From the NCBI GenBank assembly GCA_036004405.1, contig DASYRM010000133.1, positions 62,001-126,000 of the forward strand: a DNA stretch of 64,000 nt. Reading direction: 5' to 3'. This DNA is from DASYRM01 sp036004405. Lineage in GTDB: Bacteria; Acidobacteriota; Vicinamibacteria; Vicinamibacterales; UBA2999. The position numbers were made by a program, and so were the translations under genes. Positions within the stretch are counted from its first letter, which is position 1, and each line of letters starts with the position of its first letter. The notes beneath the pieces were generated by a model that worked only from the letters and a program-made list of their open reading frames with translations, made no database searches and had not been told where the DNA came from. Of this stretch, positions 50,581-60,705 are shown in pieces.

Positions 50581-53088
50581 ATGCTCGATACGCTCTCTTC
50601 GGACATTCGTTACGCGGCGCGCTCGCTCGCACGGCGACCGCTCGTCACGGCCGTCGCGGTGCTGTCGCTCGCTCTCGGCGTCGGCGTCAACACGGCGATG
50701 TTCTCCGTCTTCAACCGCATCCTGCTCGAACAGCTCGCCGTGCCGTCGCCCGACGCCCTGGTCACACTCTCGTCGCCCGGCCCGCGGGCGGGCGACGTCT
50801 CGAACAACGACAGCGGCGACTCACAGCACGTCTTCAACCACCCGCTGTTCCGGGATCTCGAGCGCATGCAGACGGTCTTCACGGACATCGGTGGCTTTCG
50901 TGAGATCGAGGCCAACCTGGCCTACCGTGGGCAGACCGCCTCAGCGGAGGGGCTTCTCGTCTCGGGCGGCTACTTCCCGGCGCTGCGCGTGCAGCCGGCG
51001 CTCGGGCGCCTGCTGACGCACGACGACGATCGCGAGGGCGGCGCCGCCGACGTCGTCGTCCTGAGCCACCGCTACTGGGTCAACCGTTTCGCCGCCAGTG
51101 CCGCCGTGTTGAACGACACGCTGATCGTCAACAACGTGCCGATGACCATCGTGGGCGTGGCGCCGCCAGGCTTCTACGGCACGACGAAGATGGAAAATGA
51201 AAGGTTCTTCGTGCCGCTGCGGCTGGCGCCGCGCATCTCGCGGTGGCGTGCCGCCGATAACCGGCGCGAGTGGTGGATCTACGTCACGGCGCGCCTGAAG
51301 CCAGGGCTTTCGATGGCGCAGGCCGCGGCGCAGATGCAGCCGCCGTTCTCGCCGCTCGTTCGCGACCTGGAGTATCCAGCGCAGGAGTCCGGCCTTTCGG
51401 AGAAGGCGCGAGCGGCGGTGCTCGCACGCAGGCTCGTGCTCGAACCCGGCAGCCGCGGGCAGAACGGCAATGAAGAGGAAGAGCAGACCATCTTCGCGCT
51501 TCTCTTCACCATCACCGGCTTCGTGCTCCTGATCGCCTGCGCCAACGTCGCCAATCTGCTGATGGCACGGGCGACCGAGCGCGCCGCTGAAGTGGCCGTG
51601 CGCCTCGCGGTCGGCGCATCGGGATGGAGCGTGTTCCGCCTGCTGTTCGTCGAGTCGGCCCTGCTCGCGCTCCTGGGCGGCGCCGGTTCGCTCGTCGTCG
51701 CTCGCGCCACCATGGTGGCGCTGCTCGGCTTGCTGCCGGTCGAGGACGGCGAGGTGCTCGCGTTCGCCCTGGACGTGCCGGTACTGCTCTTCACCGCGGC
51801 CGCCAGCATGGCCACCGCGCTTCTGTTCGGCGTGGCCCCTGCTGTCCACGCCGTGCGGGCCCGCGCCGCCAATCCCGCGACCAGCGGCCGCTCCACGGCC
51901 ACCCGGGCGACGGCGCGGATGCGCGCCTCGCTCGCCGGCAGCCAGGTGGCGCTGGCCACCGCACTGCTCGCGGTATCGGGGCTGCTCATCCTCAGCCTCG
52001 CCAATCTCACTCAGGTCGATCTCGGCCTCAGACGCGACGGTCTGTCGCTGTTCCGCATCTCGCCGATCCTGAACGGCTACACCCCGCCGCGCACCGTGAC
52101 GCTCTATTCGCAGATCGAGGCGGCCCTGCAGCAGACGCCGGGCGTGGTGTCCGTGAGCGGCGCCACGGTGCGCCTGCTCGACGACAGCAGCAGTCAGAGC
52201 AGTATCACGGTCACCGGCTTCACCGCCGGACCGGACGACAACACCAGCGCGAGCTACACCCACATCGGCTCGCACTACTTTGCGACGCTCGGCATCCCGC
52301 TGGTCGCCGGACGCGAGTTCACCGACGCCGACGCGTCCGACGCCCGCCCGGTGGCGATTGTGAACGAAGCCTTCGTGCGCAAGTTCCGTCTCGGGCGCAA
52401 CGCGCTCGGTGCGCGCCTCGGCACCACCAGAGGACGAGCGCCCGACATCGACATCGTCGGCGTGGTGGCCGACTCGACCTACCACAAAGCGCGCGAGACG
52501 CCGCCGCCGCAGTACTTCCGGCCGTATCGCCAGACCGCTGCGCCCACGCTGTCGTTCTACGTGCGCACCGCGCCTGGGATCGATCCTTCCGGGTTGATGA
52601 CCTCGATTCCGGGCCTCGTGCATCGCTTCGATCCCAATCTTCCGGTGGACGCCCTGCGCACGATGGACCAGCAGTTCGACGAGAACACCACGTCAGAGCG
52701 GGTCGTCATGACCTTGGCATCGGCCCTGGCAATGCTGGCGACGCTGCTGGCGGGCATCGGGCTCTATGCGGTGCTCGCCTACTCGGTCTCGCAGCGCGTC
52801 CGCGAGATCGGCATCCGGATGGCCCTCGGCGCCCGGAGCGCCAACGTGCAGATGATGGTGCTGGGACAGAGCTCCCGCATCGCCATCGTGGCCACCATCG
52901 TCGGCGTGACGCTCGCGGTGGCACTCGGCTGGATCGGCCAGGCGATGCTGTTTGGCGTCACCGCCATCGACGTCCGGGCCCAAGGCGGCGCCGCGGCCTT
53001 GATGCTGGCCGTCGCCCTCATCGCCGGCGCTCTGCCGGCCCGGCGCGCGGCCGCGGTGAATCCGGTCGAAGCACTGCGCGCGGACTGA
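50581..53088 (+). CDS. MacB-like duplicated permease (ADOP) 3
   Basis: An 835-residue permease beginning LSSDIRYAARSLARRPLVTA with LSLALGVGVNTAMFSVFNRI. Middle segments include LSHRYWVNRFAASAAVLNDT, IACANVANLLMARATERAAE and VRLAVGASGWSVFRLLFVES. The C-terminal repeat has LAYSVSQRVREIGIRMALGA and ends NPVEALRAD. Its ribosome site (GGAG) lies in the last codon of permease 2. The first periplasmic domain carries an acidic EEEEQTIF stretch before the third helix, not seen in the neighbours. Confidence 0.9.
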   Translation: MLDTLSSDIRYAARSLARRPLVTAVAVLSLALGVGVNTAMFSVFNRILLEQLAVPSPDALVTLSSPGPRAGDVSNNDSGDSQHVFNHPLFRDLERMQTVFTDIGGFREIEANLAYRGQTASAEGLLVSGGYFPALRVQPALGRLLTHDDDREGGAADVVVLSHRYWVNRFAASAAVLNDTLIVNNVPMTIVGVAPPGFYGTTKMENERFFVPLRLAPRISRWRAADNRREWWIYVTARLKPGLSMAQAAAQMQPPFSPLVRDLEYPAQESGLSEKARAAVLARRLVLEPGSRGQNGNEEEEQTIFALLFTITGFVLLIACANVANLLMARATERAAEVAVRLAVGASGWSVFRLLFVESALLALLGGAGSLVVARATMVALLGLLPVEDGEVLAFALDVPVLLFTAAASMATALLFGVAPAVHAVRARAANPATSGRSTATRATARMRASLAGSQVALATALLAVSGLLILSLANLTQVDLGLRRDGLSLFRISPILNGYTPPRTVTLYSQIEAALQQTPGVVSVSGATVRLLDDSSSQSSITVTGFTAGPDDNTSASYTHIGSHYFATLGIPLVAGREFTDADASDARPVAIVNEAFVRKFRLGRNALGARLGTTRGRAPDIDIVGVVADSTYHKARETPPPQYFRPYRQTAAPTLSFYVRTAPGIDPSGLMTSIPGLVHRFDPNLPVDALRTMDQQFDENTTSERVVMTLASALAMLATLLAGIGLYAVLAYSVSQRVREIGIRMALGARSANVQMMVLGQSSRIAIVATIVGVTLAVALGWIGQAMLFGVTAIDVRAQGGAAALMLAVALIAGALPARRAAAVNPVEALRAD

Positions 53089-53108
53089 CCACAAGACAGG
53101 AGACGCAT

Positions 53109-55580
53109 ATGCTGGACACGCTGCGTCAGGACCTCCGTCAGGGCTGGCGGATGTTCCGGAAGAATCCGGGATTTGCCGCTGTCGCCATCACGTCGATCGC
53201 CCTTGGCGTCGGTGCCAATGCGGCGATGTTCAGCCTGGCGGATGGCCTGGTGCTGCGCCCGCTGCCGGTGCCTCGGCCCAGCGAGATCGTGACGATCGAC
53301 GCCCTCGCGCCTGGTGTGGGTTTTCGCAATCCCAGGCTGTCGTATCCGGAATACGTCGACGTGCGCGATCAATCGCGAAGCTTCGAGGGGCTCGTCGCCT
53401 ACACGCTGACGCTTACGAGCTTCGCCCGGGCCCCTCGGGAATCCGTCCAGCGCAGGGCCGGGATGGCGGTGAGCGGCAACCTCTTCGACGCCATGGGCGT
53501 GCGGCCCCGTCTCGGACGAACGTTTCGGCCCGACGAAGACCGGGTCGGCGGACGAAACCCGGTAGTGATTCTCGACCACGACGAGTGGTCGCAGGACTTC
53601 GCCTCGGATCCGGGAATCGTCGACCGGCACATCCGCCTCGGCGGCATCGAGTTCACGGTCATCGGCGTGGCGCCCGCGGGCTTCACCGGCATCGATCACG
53701 ACGTGCATCCGGCGTTTTACGTACCGCTGGCGATGTGGACCGCCATACAGAGCGGCCTCACGGGCGACGAGATGACGCGGCGGGACGCCGCGGCGGCGGC
53801 ATTGGTCGTCAAGGGACGGCTCAAGCCAGGGGTGACCATCGCCCAGGCGCGGGCGGATGTCCAGCACGTGGCCGCCAATCTTGCCGATGCCCATCCGGAG
53901 ACCAATCGCGGCCGCGGGTTGACGGCGCGCACGCAGATCGAATCCTTCAATCAGCGTCCCGGGGGCGATACGCAGCTCGTCACGATGCTGCTGACGCTGG
54001 CCGCGGCGGTGCTCCTCGTCGCGTGTGCGAATGTCGCAGGCCTGCTCGCGAGCCGTGCACCGGCAAGGGCGCGCGAGTTCGCGGTGCGGCTGGCCGCCGG
54101 CGCGCCGCGGTTCCGGCTGATTCGGCAGCTCCTCAACGAGAGCCTGCTCATTGCGGTCGGCGGCAGCGTGCTGGGCCTGTTCGTGGCCTACGGCGCGGTC
54201 GCGATCTTCCAGCGGCTCGAGTTTCCAACCGACATCCCACTGAAGCTGACGTTCGCACTCGACACGCGTGCGCTCACCGTCGGCATTGCCGCGGCGCTCG
54301 TCAGCGCGATGCTGGCCAGCCTTATTCCGTCCTGGCAGGCCACGCGCACGGACCTCGTTGGTGCCCTCAAAGATCGGACACCCGCTTCCACGGCATCGCG
54401 CCACTGGGGCCGCAACGTGCTCGTGAGCGGCCAGGTCGCTCTGTCGCTCGTGCTCCTGACCGTCTCGGTCTTCTTGTATCGCGCCTTCCAGACTGAGTTG
54501 CAGCAAGGCCCGGGGTTCCGGACCGATCACCTCCTGATGATGACCTTCGATCCGTCCCTCGCCCGTTATGACGCGGCGCAGTCACGCCAGTTCTATCGCA
54601 CGCTCACGGAGCGGGCCCTCGGCGTGCCCGGCGTCACCTCGGTGGCGCTCACGTCCGCTGTCCCGATGAAGGCCGACACGATGGAGCCCGTGGCCGTGGC
54701 TCCCGAGGGGTTCACGTTCCCACCCGGCACCGAGAACGTCAACGTGCTGTGGGGCCGCGTGGATGAACGGTACTTCGACACCCTCGGCATCCCGCTGGTG
54801 GCCGGCCGCGGATTCACCGCGACCGACACCGAGGAGACGCCTCACGTGGCGGTCGTGAACGCCACCTTCGCCGCGCGCTACTGGCCGAATCAGAACCCTA
54901 TCGGCAAACGAATCCGGCTCGATGACCGCGCGCGGGACGTCGTGGAGGTCGTGGGCGTCGCCCGAGACATCAAGAACCTTTTCATCGCGATGCCCGCGGG
55001 CGAGTTCATTTACGTTCCCCGGCTGCAGCAACCGGGCCGGCAGACCACTCTGCTCGTCCAGACGGCAGGCGACGCGGCCGCCATGGCTTCGCCGATACGC
55101 GAGGCTATCCAGTCCATCGACGCCAACATGCCGGTGTTCGGCGTTCGGACGATGGAACACTACTACTTCTCACGCGCGGTCTATACCACGCGCCTCATCG
55201 TCGGCAGCGTTGGCTGCATGGCCGCGATGGGGCTGACCCTCGCGCTCATCGGGCTGTACGGGCTCGTGGCCTACTCGACCGGCCGGCGCACGCGCGAGAT
55301 CGGCATTCGTATGGCGGTCGGCGCCCAGCCATGGTCGGTGCTCCGGATGGTATTGCGTCAGGGGCTGGTGCTATCGGCCACCGGCGTGGCGGTGGGTCTC
55401 GTCGCGAGCGTCGCGACGGGAGGGCTGCTCCGGAGCGCCTTCCCCACCCAGGGCTCGATCGACCTGGTTACCTACCTTCTGGTCGTGCCGGGATTGATCG
55501 GCGTGACCCTGGCGGCCGCTTATATTCCGGCGCGGTGGGCCGCCGCGATCGATCCCGTGGACGCGCTGCGCGCGGAATGA
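53109..55580 (+). CDS. MacB-like duplicated permease (ADOP) 4
   Basis: An 823-residue permease beginning LRQDLRQGWRMFRKNPGFAA with ITSIALGVGANAAMFSLADG. Characteristic later parts are RLGRTFRPDEDRVGGRNPVV, LLVACANVAGLLASRAPARA, LGIPLVAGRGFTATDTEETP and YSTGRRTREIGIRMAVGAQP, ending AIDPVDALRAE. AGGAG precedes the ATG at 53109. It is most like permease 5 (shared NPGF-SIA-GV start and ASRAPARAREFAVRLAAGA-type helix), suggesting the two arose by a recent duplication. Confidence 0.9.
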   Translation: MLDTLRQDLRQGWRMFRKNPGFAAVAITSIALGVGANAAMFSLADGLVLRPLPVPRPSEIVTIDALAPGVGFRNPRLSYPEYVDVRDQSRSFEGLVAYTLTLTSFARAPRESVQRRAGMAVSGNLFDAMGVRPRLGRTFRPDEDRVGGRNPVVILDHDEWSQDFASDPGIVDRHIRLGGIEFTVIGVAPAGFTGIDHDVHPAFYVPLAMWTAIQSGLTGDEMTRRDAAAAALVVKGRLKPGVTIAQARADVQHVAANLADAHPETNRGRGLTARTQIESFNQRPGGDTQLVTMLLTLAAAVLLVACANVAGLLASRAPARAREFAVRLAAGAPRFRLIRQLLNESLLIAVGGSVLGLFVAYGAVAIFQRLEFPTDIPLKLTFALDTRALTVGIAAALVSAMLASLIPSWQATRTDLVGALKDRTPASTASRHWGRNVLVSGQVALSLVLLTVSVFLYRAFQTELQQGPGFRTDHLLMMTFDPSLARYDAAQSRQFYRTLTERALGVPGVTSVALTSAVPMKADTMEPVAVAPEGFTFPPGTENVNVLWGRVDERYFDTLGIPLVAGRGFTATDTEETPHVAVVNATFAARYWPNQNPIGKRIRLDDRARDVVEVVGVARDIKNLFIAMPAGEFIYVPRLQQPGRQTTLLVQTAGDAAAMASPIREAIQSIDANMPVFGVRTMEHYYFSRAVYTTRLIVGSVGCMAAMGLTLALIGLYGLVAYSTGRRTREIGIRMAVGAQPWSVLRMVLRQGLVLSATGVAVGLVASVATGGLLRSAFPTQGSIDLVTYLLVVPGLIGVTLAAAYIPARWAAAIDPVDALRAE

Positions 55581-55597
55581 ACAGACAGGGGACACTG

Positions 55598-58060
55598 ATG
55601 TTCGAAACGTTGATTCAGGACCTGCGGCACGGGCTGCGGATGCTCGTCAAGAATCCGGGCTTCTCGCTCGTGGCCATCGCCTCGATTGCCGTCGGCGTCG
55701 CCGTGTGCGCGGCGATGTTCAGCGTCGCCGACGGCCTGGTGCTGCGCCCGCTGCCGGTGCCGCGTGGCGGCGATGTCGTCACCATCAACGGCACCGCGCC
55801 GAACGACGGCGGGCGAGGAACCGGCCTCTCGTATCTCGCCTACCAGGATCTGCGAAGCACGGCCCGCAGCTTCAGCGGCATGGGCGCGCATCGGGTGCTG
55901 GTCACGAGCTTTGCCCTCCGGCGCGAAGACCAGGCCGAAAGCCGCCTCGGCTTCGCGATCAGCGGCAACCTGTTCGACGTGCTCGAGGTGCGCCCGGAGC
56001 TGGGGCGTTTCTTCCGCCCCGATGAGGATCAGGTAGCCGGCCGCGATACAGTGGCGGTGATCTCGCACGACACTTGGATGCAGGCGTTCCATGGCGACCC
56101 TGCGGTCGTCGGCCGTGAACTGCGGTTGAACGGCGTCCCGTTCACGGTGATCGGCGTGGCGCCGGCCTCGTTCACCGGCCTCGAGCTCGTGCTGCCGGGT
56201 GCGTTCTACGTGCCATTGAACAGTCTGCCGAAGCTGGTTCCCCCTGCGCAGGCCAACCTGCTCGACCTGCGCGTCGCCCGTATGCTGAACCTGAGGGCGC
56301 GCCTGCGCCCCGGCGTATCGCTGGCGCAGGCTCGCGCCGAGGTCCGTCAGATCGGTGAGGCTTGGCAGCAGGCCCATCCGGCCGACGAGCGGAACCGCGG
56401 GCTCATCCTGCGCACGCATTTCGAGGCCCGGCAGGTGGAACGCGTCGGTGCGGTCACGGTCGTCGCAATGATGCTGACGATGGCGCTGGTGGTGCTGCTC
56501 GTCGCCTGCGCCAACGTGGCCGGGCTGCTCACGAGCCGGGCTCCCGCTCGAGCGCGCGAGATCGCCGTCCGACTGGCCATGGGCGCCGGCCGCCTGCGTC
56601 TCGTCCGCCAGCTGCTCACCGAGACACTCCTCATCGCGATTGCGGGCGGCCTCGCCGGCGTCGGCCTGGCCTACAGCGTGATCCGCCTGTTCCAGCAGCG
56701 CACCATCATCTCGGACATCGGCGTGCGGATCGACTTCAACGCCGATCGCCGGGTGATTGCGGTGGCGGTGGCGGTGTCCGCGGCGAGCGCGCTCGCCGCC
56801 GGTCTGATTCCGGCATTCCGCTCGGCGCGCGTCGGCGACCTGTCGGGCACGCTGCGAAACGGCAGCGAGGTGGGCATACGTCGCCGGCTCTGGGGTCGGC
56901 ACACTCTCGTGGCCGGACAGGTGGCGCTGGCGCTGGCGCTCGTCACCGTCGGCGTCTTCCTCTACCAGACGTTCGGCGCCGAACTGCGGAAGGGGCCGGG
57001 GTTCCGGACCGAGCGCCTTCTGCTCGTGAATCTCGACGCGACGCTGGCGCGCTACGAGGGGCCACGTGCGACGCAGTTCTATGAACGGCTCAAAGACCGC
57101 GTGCGGGAGCTGCCCGGTGTCTCTTCGGTGGCGCTCTCGTCGTTCGTGCCGCTCAATCAGGACTATCGCGACGGCGTCACGCTCGTGCCAGAGGGCTACC
57201 AGCTGCCGAAGGGCGTCGACAACGTGGGGATGCGCGCGAGTCGCGTCGACGAGGGCTACTTCGACACCATGCGCATACGCATCGTCGCGGGCCGCGGCTT
57301 CCTTTCGACGGACACGACCGACGCGCCTGGGGTCGTGATCGTCAGCGAGACCATGGCGGCGAAGTACTGGCCCGGACAGCAGGCCGTCGGCAAGCGCGTG
57401 CGGCTCGCCGACGGCATGTTCAGGCAGGTCGTGGGCGTTGCCGCCGACACCAAGGTCAACTCGATCACCGAAGCGCCACAAGATTTTGTGTATCTCGCCG
57501 CGCGGCAGGACCCGGCCATCCGCACGACGCTGCTCGTCGGCGTGTCGGGCGACAGCGCCTCCGTGGCCGCGCCGGTCCGCGCCGCCGTGCAATCGCTCGA
57601 TCGCGACGTCCCGATCACCGGTGTCTGGACGATGGAAGAGTTCTACGAAGGCAACGCGGCCACGTTGACACGCTATCTCACCGGCGTGGTCGGCAGCATG
57701 GGGCTGGTCGGCCTCGGGCTGGCGATGGTCGGTCTCTATGGCCTGATGGCTTACGCCGTGAGCCGCCGTACCAGGGAAATCGGGATCCGGATGGCGATCG
57801 GCGCCCAGCCCGGCTCCGTCCTCCGCTTGGTGATGCGGCACGGCACGCTCCTCGTAGGCGTTGGTGCGGCTGTCGGTCTGGCGTTGACCGTCGCCGTCAG
57901 CGGCCTGCTGCGCGGGATCTTTCCGTCGAGCCAAGGCATCGAGCTCGGCGTCTACGCGCTGGTCGTGCCTGCCTTGCTCCTGGTGACGCTTCTCGCAGCG
58001 CTCGTGCCCGCGCTGCGCGCGGCGCGCATCGACCCGCTCGCCGCCTTGCGACAGGAGTAG
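55598..58060 (+). CDS. MacB-like duplicated permease (ADOP) 5
   Basis: An 820-residue permease beginning LIQDLRHGLRMLVKNPGFSL with ASIAVGVAVCAAMFSVADGL. It resembles permease 4: ELGRFFRPDEDQVAGRDTVA, LVACANVAGLLTSRAPARAR, IRIVAGRGFLSTDTTDAPGV and YAVSRRTREIGIRMAIGAQP, ending ARIDPLAALRQE. The ATG at 55598 follows AGGGG; an ATG at 55577 overlapping the stop of permease 4 is an alternative. A palindrome (58074-58091) and a collapsed permease remnant follow. Confidence 0.9.
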   Translation: MFETLIQDLRHGLRMLVKNPGFSLVAIASIAVGVAVCAAMFSVADGLVLRPLPVPRGGDVVTINGTAPNDGGRGTGLSYLAYQDLRSTARSFSGMGAHRVLVTSFALRREDQAESRLGFAISGNLFDVLEVRPELGRFFRPDEDQVAGRDTVAVISHDTWMQAFHGDPAVVGRELRLNGVPFTVIGVAPASFTGLELVLPGAFYVPLNSLPKLVPPAQANLLDLRVARMLNLRARLRPGVSLAQARAEVRQIGEAWQQAHPADERNRGLILRTHFEARQVERVGAVTVVAMMLTMALVVLLVACANVAGLLTSRAPARAREIAVRLAMGAGRLRLVRQLLTETLLIAIAGGLAGVGLAYSVIRLFQQRTIISDIGVRIDFNADRRVIAVAVAVSAASALAAGLIPAFRSARVGDLSGTLRNGSEVGIRRRLWGRHTLVAGQVALALALVTVGVFLYQTFGAELRKGPGFRTERLLLVNLDATLARYEGPRATQFYERLKDRVRELPGVSSVALSSFVPLNQDYRDGVTLVPEGYQLPKGVDNVGMRASRVDEGYFDTMRIRIVAGRGFLSTDTTDAPGVVIVSETMAAKYWPGQQAVGKRVRLADGMFRQVVGVAADTKVNSITEAPQDFVYLAARQDPAIRTTLLVGVSGDSASVAAPVRAAVQSLDRDVPITGVWTMEEFYEGNAATLTRYLTGVVGSMGLVGLGLAMVGLYGLMAYAVSRRTREIGIRMAIGAQPGSVLRLVMRHGTLLVGVGAAVGLALTVAVSGLLRGIFPSSQGIELGVYALVVPALLLVTLLAALVPALRAARIDPLAALRQE

Positions 58061-58073
58061 CAGTTACGCAGCT

Positions 58074-58091
58074 GCAGGCCTTCAGGCCTGC
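58074..58091. terminator. gene-end palindrome (GCAGGCC-TTCA-GGCCTGC)
   Basis: A seven-pair perfect stem with a TTCA loop, 13 bases after the stop of permease 5 and 11 bases before the remnant's ATG. It has the same loop as the 17938 element but a different stem, with both arms changed together. Confidence 0.55.
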
Positions 58092-58102
58092 TTGGAGATT
58101 AC

Positions 58103-58215
58103 ATGTGGTCAGACCTCCGACACGACCTTCGCATGCTGTCGAAGAGCTCAGACTTCGCGGCGCTGGCCATCGCGCCTCGCGAATCGAGCCGCTGAAGGCG
58201 CTGCGGCAGGAGTGA
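58103..58215 (+). pseudogene. collapsed permease remnant (N- and C-termini only)
   Basis: The first codons read MWSDLRHDLRMLSKSSDFAA LAI, matching the start of the neighbouring permeases. About 70 bases later, in another frame, ASRIEPLKALRQE and a stop match their C-terminal end (compare ARIDPLAALRQE of permease 5). About 2.4 kb of the usual gene is missing, so this is an internal-deletion scar of a seventh permease. The breakpoint is near 58170-58180. The end (GCAGGAGTGA) supplies the ribosome site for permease 6, which starts two bases later. Confidence 0.7.
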
Positions 58216-58216
58216 C

Positions 58217-60667
58217 GTGACAGTCGACGCGCTGCGGCACGAACTGCGGATCGCCTGGCGTCAGGTGCGACGCCGGCCTGGCGGCGCCGCGGCGGCCCTC
58301 GTCACCCTCACGATCGGTATCGCGGCCGGCACCGCGATGTTCGCGCTGGTCGATGGCGTGGTGTTGCGCCCCCTGCCGGTTCGCGACGAATCGTCGCTCG
58401 CGCTGGTGTGGCGGCAACCCGCCGTCACGAGTCAGACTCGTGTTCCGTTCAGCGCGCGCGACATCGACGCTCTCCGCCGGAGCGGCAGTCGTACGTTGGA
58501 CGATGCGGCCGGCGTCGGTTTCCAGGGCGCCGGCGCGGTGGCGGTGATGGACAGCGGGAGCGCGACGTCCCTCCGCCTCACGGCCGTGACCGGCTCGTTC
58601 TTCGACGTGCTGGGCGCTCGCCCCGCGCTCGGACGCGCGCTCCAGCCGTCGGATGATGTGCCTGGCGCGGCCGGCACCCTGGTCATCAGTCACGGGATCT
58701 GGCAGCGGCGCTACGGCGGCACGCCCGACGTCATCGGGCGCCGTCTCTTCATCGCGGCACAGCCCTTCTCGATCGTGGGCGTCACGCCGCCGGGCCTCGA
58801 CTATCCACGCGGCACCGAGGCGTGGGCGACGGTGGAGGCGCAGGCCGCGACGGCGCCCAACGACACGTTCAAGAAAGCCGTTGCCAGCGAGCTCGACGCG
58901 ATCGTCCGGCTGCGGACCGGCGTCACCGCCGGCACCGCGCGGGGAGAGTTGCGTACGCTGCTGCCCCGCGTGGCGCCCGTGACGTTCGACACCGGCGGTG
59001 CCCTGCGCCCCGAATTGCGCCCCTTCGATCGCGAAGTGCTCGGCGACGGCGCGCGCACCACCGTCCTCGCGCTCTTCGGCGCCGTGGTGCTCGTCCTGCT
59101 TCTGGCCAGCGCCAGCGTCGCCACGCTGCTCTTGTTGCGCGGCGAGGCACGCATGCCGGAGCTGGCAGTGCGCGCCGCGCTCGGCGCCAGCCGCGGACGG
59201 CTGGCCGTCCAGATGCTGCTCGAGAGCCTCGTCCTGGCGATGGGCGCCGCATTCATGGCCGTGCCGGTTGCCGCGCCGTTGCTGAAAGCGCTGTTGTTGT
59301 GGGCCCCACCCGGGTTGGCGCGGCTCGAAACCGTGGCCATCGACGCGCGGGTGATCGCGTTCTGCGCCGTGACGGCGCTCATGGCCGCCGCGGTGGCGGC
59401 GCTGGCTCCGATGCTCGCCGCCGTGCGCGGCCGGCTGGTATCGCCGATGAGCGCCCTGGGGCGCGCGACGATCGGGGCTTCCGGCCGCACCGGCCGTCAC
59501 ATACTCGTGGCCGGTCAGCTCGCCCTCGCGGTGACGATCGTCGCCACGACGGCCCTGCTCGCGCAAAGCCTGCGGCGGCTGGAACAGGTGGACACCGGCT
59601 TCGACGTCGATCGCCTCGTGGTCGCGAGCCTGGCGGTTCCGCAGGAGACGTCGGCTGATCGCGCGCGCCACCTGCAGCTCCTGTCGGCACTGATGGCGCG
59701 CCTCGAGGCGACGGACATCATCAACGCGGCGACGCCGATCAACATACAGCCCTTCTCCGGCGTCGGCTGGTCGGTTCCGTGGTTCCAGGCCGAGGGGCAG
59801 GACGCGACGCGTGCACGGGCGAACCCCGAGCTCGATCTGGAAGCCGTGCATCCGGGCTACTTCGAGACGTTCGGCCTGCCCATTGTCCGCGGTCGCGCCT
59901 TCATCCCGTCGGATCGCGCCGGCGCCACGCGGGTGGCCATCGTCAGCGAGGACGTGGCAGCTCGCACCTGGCCGGCGCAGGACCCGATCGGCCGCCGGCT
60001 GAGGATGGGCCAGCCGGACACGAACGCACCCTGGCTGACCGTGGTCGGCGTCGCGCGGCCATCGCGCTACCGCGATCTCGAAACCCGGCACCCGGTGCTC
60101 TACGTGCCCGCCGAGCAGCTGCTGGTCGCGGCGCAGTCGCTCGCGATCCGCACGCGCGCGCCGCTGGCCGACGCCGTTGCCGCGGTGCGGGCCGCGGTGC
60201 GTGCGGTCGATCCAACCGTGGCCGTGATGGCCGTGCAGCCGCTCGACGAGCTGCGGCAGGCGCCGCTGGCCCGGCCGCGCTTTGCCGCGTCGCTCGGCGC
60301 CGCGTTCGGCGCGATTGCGCTTGCGCTCTCGGCGCTCGGCGTGTTCACGATCACGGCCACGTCGGTGCAGCAGCGGCGCGCCGAACTGCGCGTGCGCATG
60401 GCGCTCGGCGCTACCCCCGCGGTCATCCACCGGCTGGTGCTCGGCCAAGGGCTCCGGCTGGCCGCCACCGGCATCACCATCGGCACGCTCGGCGCCCTCG
60501 TCGCGGCGCGCTGGCTGACGGATCTGCTGTTCGAGACCCGGCCCTCCGATCCGATATCGTTCGCCGGGACCGCGCTGCTCCTTCTGCTGTCAGCGCTGCT
60601 CGCGAGCACGCTGCCCGCGTGGCGCGCCTCGAAGACGAACCCGGCCGACGGGCTGCGCGAGGACTGA
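58217..60667 (+). CDS. MacB-like duplicated permease (ADOP) 6
   Basis: An 816-residue permease with a GTG start. It begins ALRHELRIAWRQVRRRPGGA with LTIGIAAGTAMFALVDGVVL. Later segments are ARPALGRALQPSDDVPGAAG, LLASASVATLLLLRGEARMP, ETFGLPIVRGRAFIPSDRAG and SVQQRRAELRVRMALGATPA, ending KTNPADGLRED. It is the most divergent of the array: the ANVA helix motif reads ASVA and the RTREIG loop reads RRAELRV. GGAG of its ribosome site lies in the preceding remnant. Confidence 0.88.
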   Translation: MTVDALRHELRIAWRQVRRRPGGAAAALVTLTIGIAAGTAMFALVDGVVLRPLPVRDESSLALVWRQPAVTSQTRVPFSARDIDALRRSGSRTLDDAAGVGFQGAGAVAVMDSGSATSLRLTAVTGSFFDVLGARPALGRALQPSDDVPGAAGTLVISHGIWQRRYGGTPDVIGRRLFIAAQPFSIVGVTPPGLDYPRGTEAWATVEAQAATAPNDTFKKAVASELDAIVRLRTGVTAGTARGELRTLLPRVAPVTFDTGGALRPELRPFDREVLGDGARTTVLALFGAVVLVLLLASASVATLLLLRGEARMPELAVRAALGASRGRLAVQMLLESLVLAMGAAFMAVPVAAPLLKALLLWAPPGLARLETVAIDARVIAFCAVTALMAAAVAALAPMLAAVRGRLVSPMSALGRATIGASGRTGRHILVAGQLALAVTIVATTALLAQSLRRLEQVDTGFDVDRLVVASLAVPQETSADRARHLQLLSALMARLEATDIINAATPINIQPFSGVGWSVPWFQAEGQDATRARANPELDLEAVHPGYFETFGLPIVRGRAFIPSDRAGATRVAIVSEDVAARTWPAQDPIGRRLRMGQPDTNAPWLTVVGVARPSRYRDLETRHPVLYVPAEQLLVAAQSLAIRTRAPLADAVAAVRAAVRAVDPTVAVMAVQPLDELRQAPLARPRFAASLGAAFGAIALALSALGVFTITATSVQQRRAELRVRMALGATPAVIHRLVLGQGLRLAATGITIGTLGALVAARWLTDLLFETRPSDPISFAGTALLLLLSALLASTLPAWRASKTNPADGLRED

Positions 60668-60705
60668 CCTCTCTCGGGCCAGAACACGGAACCAGACGCG
60701 AACCG

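Noticed and set aside
51624..53108. N-terminal extension of permease 4 overlapping permease 3
   Set aside because: The upstream frame is Arg-rich shadow sequence; the permease N-terminal motif and AGGAG ribosome site fix the start at 53109.
58148..60448. A 766-codon minus-strand open frame
   Set aside because: Antisense to permease 6, which has full family signatures in its own frame.
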